A DNA stretch of 64,000 bases from Komagataeibacter sp. FNDCF1. GTDB lineage: Bacteria; Pseudomonadota; Alphaproteobacteria; Acetobacterales; Acetobacteraceae. The notes under the pieces are model-generated. The model was not told the origin of the DNA. It searched no databases and was given only the letters and a program-made list of their open reading frames with translations. Below are positions 8,586 to 16,949 of this stretch, one piece after another; position 1 is the stretch's first letter; each line of letters opens with the position of its first letter. The stretch lies in contig NZ_JAIWOT010000001.1 of assembly GCF_021295335.1 (NCBI RefSeq), positions 2,774,501 to 2,838,500 on the forward strand, read 5' to 3'. The translations under genes were made by a program, and so were the position numbers.

Positions 8586-8990
8586 TCAGGGCAGCTTGGT
8601 GGTGCGGATTTTCCATGACCGCTTGCGTGCCGTGGCAGGGGCTGCGCGGCGGCGCGTCATGTTCAGGCTCAGCAGCAGGTTGCCCATGCGGGTACGGCGG
8701 TCAAGCTCGGTCCAGACATCTTCGGCATCAATGCCCTGTTCGGCCCAGATCCGCAGCAGTTCGGCCAGCACGTCGGCGCTGTGTGCCACCAGTCCTTCAT
8801 GGTCCTGTGCAATCAGGTCCATTACGCACTCTTCCGCCGCACAGGTAAAGGCCCGCCCGGCGGCGTGGTGATCATTACCCGGTTCCACCCCGGGCGCACG
8901 CGCCACCAGCCGCGACCGGAGCGGGTCAAGGGCTGTGGTGGCAGTCAGCGCATCGGCCGCTTCTGCCGGCGTGGGGGGGGAGCGGGACAT
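8586..8990 (-). CDS. HisE/MazG-like (all-alpha NTP pyrophosphatase-type) protein
   Basis: A 134-residue protein. Residues 43-100 resemble phosphoribosyl-ATP pyrophosphatase: the metal-binding helix reads AAEECVMDLIA (Glu53, Glu54, Asp58), followed by HSADVLAELL (Asp73) and GIDAEDVWTELDRR. The Lys-rich segment before EE in true HisE is missing, and the last 25 residues are basic and unrelated. It is not linked to his genes here. It may be a diverged HisE or a stand-alone MazG-like house-cleaning protein. The start at 8990 is tentative; an upstream ATG exists at 9026. Confidence 0.6.
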   Translation of the reverse strand: MSRSPPTPAEAADALTATTALDPLRSRLVARAPGVEPGNDHHAAGRAFTCAAEECVMDLIAQDHEGLVAHSADVLAELLRIWAEQGIDAEDVWTELDRRTRMGNLLLSLNMTRRRAAPATARKRSWKIRTTKLP

Positions 8991-9056
8991 GTCCTGATGA
9001 TGGCCATCATTTCGCGTCCCGGTCAACCGGCCCCGCCGGGTGGCTGCCGCCCGTCC

Positions 9057-12000
9057 TCAGATCGAGAAATACTTGGCGTGCGGGTTGAGGATGACCAGCG
9101 CGGAAGTCGACTGCTCGGGGTGCAGCTGGAATCCGTCGGTCAGCGAGACGCCAATCCTTTCCGCGTCCAGCAGCTTCAGGATCGGTTCCTGCTCCTCCAG
9201 CCGGGGGCAGGCGGGGTAGCCGAAGGAATAGCGCGAGCCGCGATAGCCCTGCTGGAGCAGTCTGGCCATGTCGCGGTCGTCTTCGGCGGCGAAGCCCATC
9301 TCGGCGCGGATGCGCTTGTGGGTGTATTCCGCCATGGCTTCCGCCATCTCCACCGACAGGCCATGCAGGTAGAGGTAGTCCTTGTAGCGGTCGGCCTCGA
9401 ACCATTCGCGCGCCTTGTCCGATGCATCCTGCCCGACGGTGACCACCTGCAGGCCGATCACGTCACGCTGTGCATCATCGATGTCGCGCACGAAGTCGGC
9501 AATGCAGGCCCCGTCGGCGCGGGGCTGGCGGGGCAGGGTGAAGCGGGCGACCTCGTTCGTGCCGTCCTCGCCAAACAGCACCAGGTCATTGCCTTCGCCC
9601 GCCGCCTTCCAGTAGCCGTAGCTGGCGCGGGGGTGCAGGATGTCCTGTTCCGCGCACAGCGCCAGCATGTGGCGCAGTACCGGACGCAGTTCCTTGCGTG
9701 CCCAGACCATGAAATCATCCAGCGAGCGGCCCTGCTTGCGGAAGCCCCACTGGAACTGGTACAGCGAACGTTCATTGAGGAACGGCAGCACCGCCTCCGG
9801 CGTCGCCTCCAGCACGCGCGGACCCCAGAAGGGCGGGACCAGCACGGGCTCGCCCGCTGTCAGCTTTTCACGCCGCGCACGGGCGGCGGCCACGTCAACC
9901 GGGCCGAAGCCACGGGTTTCGGCGGCTTCGATATCCTGCGTGCGGCTGGCGCGCGTGGCCTTGCCCGCACGGCGCGACTGGATGGCGGCAAGGTAGGTGT
10001 CGAATTCACCCTGCACCACCTTGTCCATCAGCGACAGGCCATCGAACGCGTCACGCGCATAGGCCACCCGCCCGCCTTCGCCATAGGCCGCGGTGCAGTC
10101 CTCCTCCACATAGTTGCGGGTCAGCGCGGCGCCACCCAGCATGACCGGCACATCAAGGCCCTGCCGCTGCATTTCCTCAAGGTTTTCGCGCATGATGACG
10201 GTGGACTTGACCAGCAGGCCCGACATGCCGATGGCATCCGCCTTATGCTCGCGCGCGGCCGCGATCATGTCCGCCACCGGCACCTTGATGCCAAGGTTGA
10301 TGACCTGATAGCCGTTATTGGTCAGGATGATATCGACCAGGTTCTTGCCGATGTCATGCACGTCGCCCTTCACGGTGGCCAGCACCATGGTGCCACGGGC
10401 CTGTCCTTCGGTGCGTTCCATGTAGGGTTCGAGCCACGCCACGGCGGCCTTCATCGTCTCGGCGGACTGGAGCACGAAGGGCAGCTGCATCTTGCCCGAA
10501 CCGAACAGTTCCCCCACCACCTTCATGCCATCGAGCAGCACGGTGTTGATGATGTCCAGCGGGGGCATGTCGCGCATGGCTTCGGCAAGGTCGTCTTCCA
10601 GCCCCTTGCGGTCGCCATCGACAATACGGTCCTTCAGGCGTTCGGGGGCGGTCTCGGCCCGCGCCTTCTTTACCGCGTCGGCGGCCTTGCGGTCGGCAAA
10701 GATTTCCAGCATGCGCTGCAGCGGGTCATAGCCCTCGGCGCGGCGGTCGAAGATCAGGTCCTCGGCCACCTTCACTTCCTCGGCCGCGATCAGGTGCAGC
10801 GGGCGGATCTTGGACACATGCACGATCGCCGCCGTCATGCCCGCGCGCACCGCGTGGTCAAGGAAGACCGAGTTCAGCACCGCGCGCGCCGCCGGGTTCA
10901 GCCCGAACGAGATGTTGGACAGCCCCAGCACAATCTGGATATCGGGGAAGCGCTCGCGGATCAGGCGGATGCCCTCCAGCGTCCATTCCCCCAGCTTGCG
11001 GTCATCTTCCGTGCCGGTGCCGATGGTGAAGGTCAGCGGATCGATCATCAGGTCGGACTGCGGCAGGCCGTGCTTTTCACATGCGAATTCGACCAGCCTT
11101 GTCGCGATGCGCAGCTTGTCTTCCGCCGTCTTGGCCATGCCGACTTCATCAATGGTCAGCGCAATGACGGAAGCGCCGAACTTGCGCGCCAGCAGCATGC
11201 GCTCGGTGGCGATGGCCTCCCCGTCCTCGAAGTTGATGGAGTTGATGATCGGCTTGCCGCCATGCAGCTTCAGCGCCGCCTCGATCACCGGGGTTTCGGT
11301 GGAATCGATGACCAGCGGCGCGTTGACCGAGGATGTGAAGCGGGTCACGACCGCGTTCATTTCGCGCATTTCGTCACGACCGACGAAGGCCGTGCAGATA
11401 TCGAGCGCGTTCGATCCTTCAGCCGCCTGCTCGCGGCCCAGCGCCACGCAGCCATCCCAGTCGCCGGCTTCCTGCAGCTGCCGCCATTTTTTCGACCCGT
11501 TGGCGTTGCAGCGCTCACCAATCGAGAAATAGCTGTTCTCCTGCCGCAGCGGCACCTGTGAATACAGGCTGGCGACGGACGGGATCCATACCGGTCTGCG
11601 CGGCACGGGGGCGGGGCGGATGCGGCCCGTGCCCTCGGCGCGCTTCCGCAGCATCTGGTCGAGCGCCTGCGTATGCGGCGTGGAGGTGCCGCAGCACCCG
11701 CCGATCAGGTTCAGACCGTCCTCGGTAATGAAACGCTCGACCCAGCTTGCCATCTCGGCGGGCGTCAGCGGGTAATGCGTGGTGCCATTGACCAGTTCGG
11801 GCAGGCCGGCATTGGGCTGGACCGAGAGCAGGCCGGGCCAGTTTTCGGACAGCCAGCGCACATGCTCGGCCATTTCCTGCGGGCCGGTGGCGCAGTTCAG
11901 GCCCATCAGCGGCACGTCCAGCGCGTTGATGACGGTGGCTGCGGCGGCAATGTCGGGGCCGACCAGCAGCGTGCCCGTCGTCTCGACCGTGACCTGCACG

Positions 12001-12566
12001 AAAATGGGGGTGTCCACGCCCATCTCGGCGCGGGCGATCTTGGCGCCATTGACGGCGGCCTTGATCTGCAGCGTGTCCTGGCACGTCTCGATCAGGAAGC
12101 AGTCCACGCCCCCTTCGATCAGGCCCCGGCACTGTTCGGCCAGGCCCGCCTCGAGCGTGTCGTAATCAATGTTGCCCAGCGAGGGCAGCTTGGTCCCCGG
12201 CCCGATGGAGCCGACAACATAGCGGTGGCGGCCATCGGCAAAGGTCTCGGCAGCCTCGCGCGCCAGATGGCCTGCGGTGCGGTTGATTTCCCGCGCGCGA
12301 TCGGCCAGCCCGAATTCGGCAAGCGTTATGGGCGAGCCGCCAAAGCTGTTGGTTTCCACCATGTCGGCCCCGGCCTCGAAATACCCGCGGTGGATTTCAC
12401 GTACCAGTTCGGGGCGCGAGAGGTTCAGGATTTCGGTGCAGTTTTCCTGCCCCCAGTAATCGCGCTCGACCTCCAGGTCCAGAAGCTGCACGCGCGAACC
12501 CATGCCGCCGTCACACAGCAGGACCTGATCGCGAAGGGCATCGAGAAGATGGGGACGAGTGGTCAT
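9057..12566 (-). CDS. metH: cobalamin-dependent methionine synthase
   Basis: Transfers a methyl group from 5-methyltetrahydrofolate to homocysteine through methylcobalamin. The 1169 residues hold all four modules: the homocysteine domain with zinc ligands Cys225 (GLNCATG) and Cys291-Cys292 (GGCCGTS), the folate (pterin-binding) domain, the cobalamin domain with GDVHDIG (His737 as lower cobalt ligand) preceded by its cap, and the C-terminal activation domain with RGSRYSFGYPACP. It is slightly shorter than the E. coli enzyme (1227). AGGATAACA precedes the ATG at 12566. I see no riboswitch I could defend upstream. Confidence 0.98.
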   Translation of the reverse strand: MTTRPHLLDALRDQVLLCDGGMGSRVQLLDLEVERDYWGQENCTEILNLSRPELVREIHRGYFEAGADMVETNSFGGSPITLAEFGLADRAREINRTAGHLAREAAETFADGRHRYVVGSIGPGTKLPSLGNIDYDTLEAGLAEQCRGLIEGGVDCFLIETCQDTLQIKAAVNGAKIARAEMGVDTPIFVQVTVETTGTLLVGPDIAAAATVINALDVPLMGLNCATGPQEMAEHVRWLSENWPGLLSVQPNAGLPELVNGTTHYPLTPAEMASWVERFITEDGLNLIGGCCGTSTPHTQALDQMLRKRAEGTGRIRPAPVPRRPVWIPSVASLYSQVPLRQENSYFSIGERCNANGSKKWRQLQEAGDWDGCVALGREQAAEGSNALDICTAFVGRDEMREMNAVVTRFTSSVNAPLVIDSTETPVIEAALKLHGGKPIINSINFEDGEAIATERMLLARKFGASVIALTIDEVGMAKTAEDKLRIATRLVEFACEKHGLPQSDLMIDPLTFTIGTGTEDDRKLGEWTLEGIRLIRERFPDIQIVLGLSNISFGLNPAARAVLNSVFLDHAVRAGMTAAIVHVSKIRPLHLIAAEEVKVAEDLIFDRRAEGYDPLQRMLEIFADRKAADAVKKARAETAPERLKDRIVDGDRKGLEDDLAEAMRDMPPLDIINTVLLDGMKVVGELFGSGKMQLPFVLQSAETMKAAVAWLEPYMERTEGQARGTMVLATVKGDVHDIGKNLVDIILTNNGYQVINLGIKVPVADMIAAAREHKADAIGMSGLLVKSTVIMRENLEEMQRQGLDVPVMLGGAALTRNYVEEDCTAAYGEGGRVAYARDAFDGLSLMDKVVQGEFDTYLAAIQSRRAGKATRASRTQDIEAAETRGFGPVDVAAARARREKLTAGEPVLVPPFWGPRVLEATPEAVLPFLNERSLYQFQWGFRKQGRSLDDFMVWARKELRPVLRHMLALCAEQDILHPRASYGYWKAAGEGNDLVLFGEDGTNEVARFTLPRQPRADGACIADFVRDIDDAQRDVIGLQVVTVGQDASDKAREWFEADRYKDYLYLHGLSVEMAEAMAEYTHKRIRAEMGFAAEDDRDMARLLQQGYRGSRYSFGYPACPRLEEQEPILKLLDAERIGVSLTDGFQLHPEQSTSALVILNPHAKYFSI

Positions 12567-12776
12567 TGTTATCCTGAAATCTGCTGACAGGGGAACATGA
12601 TACCCCACGGGGTTCACGTCATGTATCCGGAGCTGATATGTCCGGACCGGTGCCGCCTTGCCGGAGCATGGCTGGCGTTCTTTATTCCCTTAACTTTCGC
12701 GCTGTGTCCAGTGGCTGTATCCCATGCTGGAAATACGCGCCCGATCTGCGCCATGGGCGCGGGAATGGAGAATGCC

Positions 12777-13145
12777 ATGAGTCATGACCAGCGTATCATG
12801 CTGGAATTTGTCACCCTGCCCCACGTGGCGCCGCCGCGTGGCGATACGCTGCTGGTGGTGGGGGCGGGGGTGGATGTTCCCGCCGCGGGCTGGGCGGGGG
12901 TGATTGTCGTGCCACCGTCCACCGCCTTTGCCGCCATGGGGCATGGGACCGGCTGCGCGTGCTGCACGGGGCGGGGCGGGGGTGTGGCCGCCGTGCTGGC
13001 CGATGCCTTCCGCAGGCGGGCCACCGGCGCGCTGCCGTGGTTCGGGCGCGTGGCCGTAGTTTCCCCGCCCGGGCAGGAGGACGCATGGCGCGCGAGCCTT
13101 GGGGCGGACGTGCTGGTCACGGCCCGTTTCGCGGTGCGGCCGTGA
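12777..13145 (+). CDS. small CobW-like protein lacking the GTPase P-loop
   Basis: A 122-residue protein whose middle, GCACCTGRGGGVAAVLADAF at residues 59-78 followed by RRRATGALPWFGRVAVVS, closely matches the segment of G3E GTPases of the CobW/COG0523 family that carries the CxCC metal-binding motif (Cys60, Cys62, Cys63). The Walker A region and the C-terminal domain of that family are absent. It could be a remnant or a dedicated metal-binding partner. The ATG at 12777 has GGAGA at a suitable distance; the frame is open further up to 12597 without family resemblance. Confidence 0.6.
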   Translation: MSHDQRIMLEFVTLPHVAPPRGDTLLVVGAGVDVPAAGWAGVIVVPPSTAFAAMGHGTGCACCTGRGGGVAAVLADAFRRRATGALPWFGRVAVVSPPGQEDAWRASLGADVLVTARFAVRP

Positions 13146-13148
13146 CGG

Positions 13149-13172
13149 GGCAGGCCGGCTGAAAAGCCTGCC
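13149..13172 (+). terminator. weak hairpin after CobW-like gene
   Basis: GGCAGGC at 13149-13155 pairs with GCCTGCC at 13166-13172 across a 10-nt loop. It begins just past the stop codon at 13145. There is no proper T-run, so termination is only possible. Confidence 0.35.
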
Positions 13173-13183
13173 CTGTTAAGGAA

Positions 13184-13241
13184 CCCTTTGCTTTCTGTCC
13201 CTACGCTCGGTGGCGTCAGGTAACATATGCAAAGCAAAGGG
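13184..13241 (+). promoter_or_regulatory. inverted repeat covering the RBS of the secretion ABC gene
   Basis: CCCTTTGCTTT at 13184-13194 is the exact reverse complement of AAAGCAAAGGG at 13231-13241. The right arm contains the AAGGGA ribosome-binding site of the GTG start at 13247. If transcription starts upstream of 13184, the 11-bp stem (36-nt loop) would hide this site. Alternatively the two arms are operator half-sites. Either reading is inference from sequence. Confidence 0.5.
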
Positions 13242-13246
13242 ATGCC

Positions 13247-15493
13247 GTGGGCCATCCAGACCAATCAGCGGACCCGGCGGACAGCGGGCCGCACGCGGGT
13301 CGCCCCGCACCGGAACTGATCCGCCTGCAGGCGGTGCTGCGCGCGGCCCGTTTTCATGGCATCGACCTTGATATCCGTGATTTTGCCGGTGAACCGGGTG
13401 AGACCACGCCCACCATTCCCGCCCTTGCGCGCTGGGTGGAGGAAAGCGGTGGCACCACGCAGGGCATGCGCCTGCAATGGCGCGAACTCGTCCGCCTGCG
13501 TGACGTGCCGCCGGTGGCGCTGATGTTCGCCGATGGCTCGGCGGGGCTGATGGTGGGGGCGGATGACACCAATGGCGTGATCTGGCTGGTTGACCCCTTC
13601 GCCAGCCCCGACATCCCGCCCGTGGCGGTGGATGAACTGCGCCTGGACGCCGTCTGGACGGGCGATGTGCTGCTGGTGCGCGGCCGGCATGACCAGGGCC
13701 GGACGGAAGAGCGCATCGACTTTGCCTGGCTGCGGCAGCTGGTGCTGGGGGAACGGGTGCTGCTGCGCGACGTGATCATCGCGTCCATGGTCATGAGCGT
13801 GCTGGCCATCTTCCCGCCGCTTATTGTCATGCAGGTGATCGACCGGGTGGTGAATTTCCATTCCATGTCCACCCTTGTTTCCCTGACCGGGCTGGTGGCG
13901 GTCATGGCGTTTTACGAGATCCTGCTCAGCTATGCCCGGCGCGAGATCACGCTGGTGCTGACCACGCGGCTGGATACGCGCATCTCGCTTGCCATCTTCG
14001 ACCGCCTGCTGGCCCTGCCGCTGGAATTCTTCGAGCGCGAGCAGGCAGGCAACGTGATCGGGCGCGTCAGCGCCATCTACAAGGTGCGGCAGTTCATGAC
14101 CGGGCGGCTGCTCGGCACGTTTCTTGACCTGTTCACCCTGCTTGTGGTGCTGCCCTTCCTGTTCTGGCTCAGCGGGGTGCTGGCGTGGCTGACGGTGGTG
14201 GCGGCGGCCCTGATCGGGCTGGTGATCCTGCTGGCCATGCCTGCCATGGGCCGGCTCATGGGCCGGCAGGTCCGCGCCGAGATGGCGCGTGGCGCTGCAC
14301 TGTATGAAACGGTGGCCGGCATCCGCACGGTCAAGACGCTGGCGCTGGAGCCGGTGCGCCGTGAGATATGGGACGGGAAAACCGCCGATGTCGTGACCGC
14401 GTCGCTGGATTCGGGGCGGATGGGCAACTGGGTGGCCACCGCCGTCATGCCGCTGGACCTGTTCATCAATCGCGGCATCATCCTGATCGGGGCGTATCTG
14501 GCCATTACCTCCACCTCCTCGGGCATGGAGGCGGGGGCGCTCATGGCGTTCATGATGCTGGGCAACCGTGTCGCGGCCCCGCTGGTCAGCATGGCCCGGC
14601 TGATCGACGATCTCAACGAAGTGCGTACCGCGCTGGCCGAAGCAGGCTCCGTGCTCAACCGCCCGACCGAAACGCGCGCGCTGACCACCGGCCTGCGTCC
14701 GCCCATCCATGGCGCGCTGTCGTTTTCGGATGTGGGCTTCACCTATCCCGGCGCGTCCACGCCCGCCCTGTCGGATGTCACCTTCAGTATCCCCGCCGGC
14801 ACCATGCTGGGGCTGGTCGGGCGCAGCGGGTCGGGCAAGTCCACCATCACCCGGCTGCTGCAGGGGGTCAGCCGCAGCTATACCGGCCAGCTGCGGCTGG
14901 ACGGGATCGACCTGCGCGAAATCAACCTGACCTACCTGCGCCGCTCCTGCGGGGTGGTGCTTCAGGACAACTTCCTGTTCCGGGGCACCATCCGCGACAA
15001 CATCATTGCCGGTCGCCCCGGCCTGACGCTGGAGGACGTGGTGCGCGCGGCCCGCATGGCGGGCGCGGAGGAGTTCATCGAACGCATGCCCGCGGGCTAC
15101 GATACCTGGATCGAGGAAGGCTCCACCAACATCTCCGGCGGCCAGCGCCAGCGTCTTGCCATTGCGCGCGCGGTGATTTCCGACCCGAAGCTCATGATCC
15201 TTGATGAAGCGACCTCCGCCCTCGACCCGGAAAGCGAGGCCGTGGTCAACGCCAACCTGCGCCATCTGGCGCAGGGGCGCACGATGGTCATTGTTTCGCA
15301 CCGGCTGGCCTCGCTGGTGGCGTGCCACAGGATATGCGTGATGGATCAGGGGCGGGTGGCCGATATCGGCACGCATGACGAACTGCTGGCGCGCTGCGCC
15401 ATCTACCGCACGCTGTGGCGGCAGCAGAACCGGCATATGGAGGAAGATGACGGCATCCCGCCCCCGGATCAGGCGCGGGAGGACGCGGCATGA
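13247..15493 (+). CDS. type I secretion system ABC transporter/permease
   Basis: A 748-residue HlyB/LapB-type inner-membrane exporter. Residues about 20-150 form a C39-like domain without the catalytic Cys, so it should bind but not cleave its substrate. A six-helix ABC membrane domain spans about 170-440. The nucleotide-binding domain has Walker A GRSGSGKST (525-533), signature ISGGQRQR (629 on) and Walker B LMILDEATSALD (649 on), then VSHR. The start is GTG with AAGGGA upstream; the ATG at 13242 is out of frame. It overlaps the adaptor gene by 4 bp. No substrate gene is adjacent. Confidence 0.93.
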   Translation: MGHPDQSADPADSGPHAGRPAPELIRLQAVLRAARFHGIDLDIRDFAGEPGETTPTIPALARWVEESGGTTQGMRLQWRELVRLRDVPPVALMFADGSAGLMVGADDTNGVIWLVDPFASPDIPPVAVDELRLDAVWTGDVLLVRGRHDQGRTEERIDFAWLRQLVLGERVLLRDVIIASMVMSVLAIFPPLIVMQVIDRVVNFHSMSTLVSLTGLVAVMAFYEILLSYARREITLVLTTRLDTRISLAIFDRLLALPLEFFEREQAGNVIGRVSAIYKVRQFMTGRLLGTFLDLFTLLVVLPFLFWLSGVLAWLTVVAAALIGLVILLAMPAMGRLMGRQVRAEMARGAALYETVAGIRTVKTLALEPVRREIWDGKTADVVTASLDSGRMGNWVATAVMPLDLFINRGIILIGAYLAITSTSSGMEAGALMAFMMLGNRVAAPLVSMARLIDDLNEVRTALAEAGSVLNRPTETRALTTGLRPPIHGALSFSDVGFTYPGASTPALSDVTFSIPAGTMLGLVGRSGSGKSTITRLLQGVSRSYTGQLRLDGIDLREINLTYLRRSCGVVLQDNFLFRGTIRDNIIAGRPGLTLEDVVRAARMAGAEEFIERMPAGYDTWIEEGSTNISGGQRQRLAIARAVISDPKLMILDEATSALDPESEAVVNANLRHLAQGRTMVIVSHRLASLVACHRICVMDQGRVADIGTHDELLARCAIYRTLWRQQNRHMEEDDGIPPPDQAREDAA

Positions 15494-16944
15494 ACGGGCG
15501 TGACCTTGTCCCGCCCACCCCGGCGGATGATGACGGGGAAGGCGCGCGTGGCATCCTGTCGGTGCTGCCGCCGCCGGAGGCGGACATGCCAACCGACCTG
15601 CCGCCCGCGCTGCTGGCGTTCTATTCCCCCAGTGCCGCCCTGGTCGGCCTGCCGCCATCCGATGCGGCACGCTATGTGATCTGGCTGGTCGCGGCGCTTG
15701 CGGGCATGGGGCTTGCGGTCATGACGTTCTTCCCGCTTGACCGGGTGGTGAGCGTGAATGGCAGGCTCACGCCCTTTGATGACACGATGGTCCTCCAGCC
15801 GCTGGAGACCTCGATCATCCGCTCGATCGACGTGCATGAGGGCGATACCGTGCATAAGGGCCAGGTGCTGGCCCGGCTGGACCCGACCATGACGGATGCG
15901 GACGTGACCAACCTGCGCCGGCAGGTCATGGCCTACCGTGCCGAGGTCGCCCGCCGTACGGCGGAAGCGGCGGGCCGGTCCTACGCCGCCGACATGAATG
16001 ACCCCGCTTCCGTGCAGGAAGCGGCGGCCTACCTGCGCCGGCAGGCGGAATACAATGCCCAGATGTCCAATTACGACCGGCAGGTGGCCGGGCTGGAAAG
16101 TGAACTGCAGGGCTATGAGGCCAGCGCCGCCATGTATGCCGCCCGTGCCCGCGTGGCGCGCGACGTGCAGGACATGCGCGTACGCCTGCAGCATGAGCAG
16201 GTAGGCAGCCGCCTGTCCACGCTGGCCGCGCAGGACACGCTCATGGAGGTCACGCGCTCGCAGGTTTCCGCCCGCCATGCGGCCGACAGCACCCGTGCCC
16301 GGCTGGACGCCATGAAGGCCCAGCGCGATGGCTACGCCAGCAACTGGCATGCCACGGTTTACCAGGATCTTGCGCTGGCCCAGCACCGGCTGGCCGAGGC
16401 CGACGGCAGCTACAGCAAGGCCATGCTGCATCATGAACTGATCATCATGCGCGCCGACCGTGACGCCATCGTGCTGAGCATCGCCCACCTGTCCGCCGGT
16501 TCGGTCATCCAGGCCGCAAGCCCGCTGCTGACCCTGGTGCCGGCAGACAGCCATCTGGATATGGAGGCCACGCTGCGCGGGGTGGATGCGGGCTACGTGC
16601 GGGCGGGGGACCATGCCCTGCTCAAATTCGCGGCCTTTCCCTACACCCAGTACGGCGGGGCGGAGGCCACGGTGCGCTTCATCAGCCCCGATTCATTTAC
16701 CGATGCGGGCGGCAGGCCGGGGGGCGGTGCCCAGCAGGGTGGTGACGCGGGGGATTCGATAAACGCGTATTACCGTGTGCGCCTGTCGATCGACCGTTAC
16801 AGCCTGCATGGGGTGCCCGCCTTTTTCCATCCCCAGCCCGGCATGCCGGTGGAGGCCGACATTCATGTCGGGCGGCGGACCATGATGCAGTACCTGCTCA
16901 ACCGCCTGATCCCCGCCGTGACCAACGGCATGCGTGAACCCTGA
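15490..16944 (+). CDS. type I secretion membrane-fusion (HlyD-family) adaptor
   Basis: A 484-residue periplasmic adaptor. A cytoplasmic N terminus of about 60 residues is followed by one membrane helix (YVIWLVAALAGMGLAVMTFF), a lipoyl-like half-domain (SIIRSIDVHEGDTVHKGQVLARLDP, about 110-135), a long alpha-helical hairpin (about 140-300), and the beta-barrel/second lipoyl part with SAGSVIQAASPLLTLVP. The C terminus PGMPVEADIHVGRRTMMQYLL is characteristic of HlyD. It links the ABC exporter at 13247 to an outer-membrane TolC-like channel, which is not in the window. The ATG overlaps the ABC stop (ATGA). Confidence 0.94.
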   Translation: MNGRDLVPPTPADDDGEGARGILSVLPPPEADMPTDLPPALLAFYSPSAALVGLPPSDAARYVIWLVAALAGMGLAVMTFFPLDRVVSVNGRLTPFDDTMVLQPLETSIIRSIDVHEGDTVHKGQVLARLDPTMTDADVTNLRRQVMAYRAEVARRTAEAAGRSYAADMNDPASVQEAAAYLRRQAEYNAQMSNYDRQVAGLESELQGYEASAAMYAARARVARDVQDMRVRLQHEQVGSRLSTLAAQDTLMEVTRSQVSARHAADSTRARLDAMKAQRDGYASNWHATVYQDLALAQHRLAEADGSYSKAMLHHELIIMRADRDAIVLSIAHLSAGSVIQAASPLLTLVPADSHLDMEATLRGVDAGYVRAGDHALLKFAAFPYTQYGGAEATVRFISPDSFTDAGGRPGGGAQQGGDAGDSINAYYRVRLSIDRYSLHGVPAFFHPQPGMPVEADIHVGRRTMMQYLLNRLIPAVTNGMREP

Positions 16945-16949
16945 GATCC

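Noticed and set aside
12567-12776. Possible cobalamin riboswitch upstream of metH because of a GCCACTG box on the minus strand
   Set aside because: Only the 7-base box is present; the conserved upstream elements and paired stems of the class are not recognisable around it.
13265-15670. An 801-codon open frame on the minus strand
   Set aside because: It lies antisense to the clear ABC transporter and is a product of high GC; composition is His/Gln/Arg-rich with no family resemblance. The same applies to other long antisense frames, for example over xseA, metH and tal-pgi.
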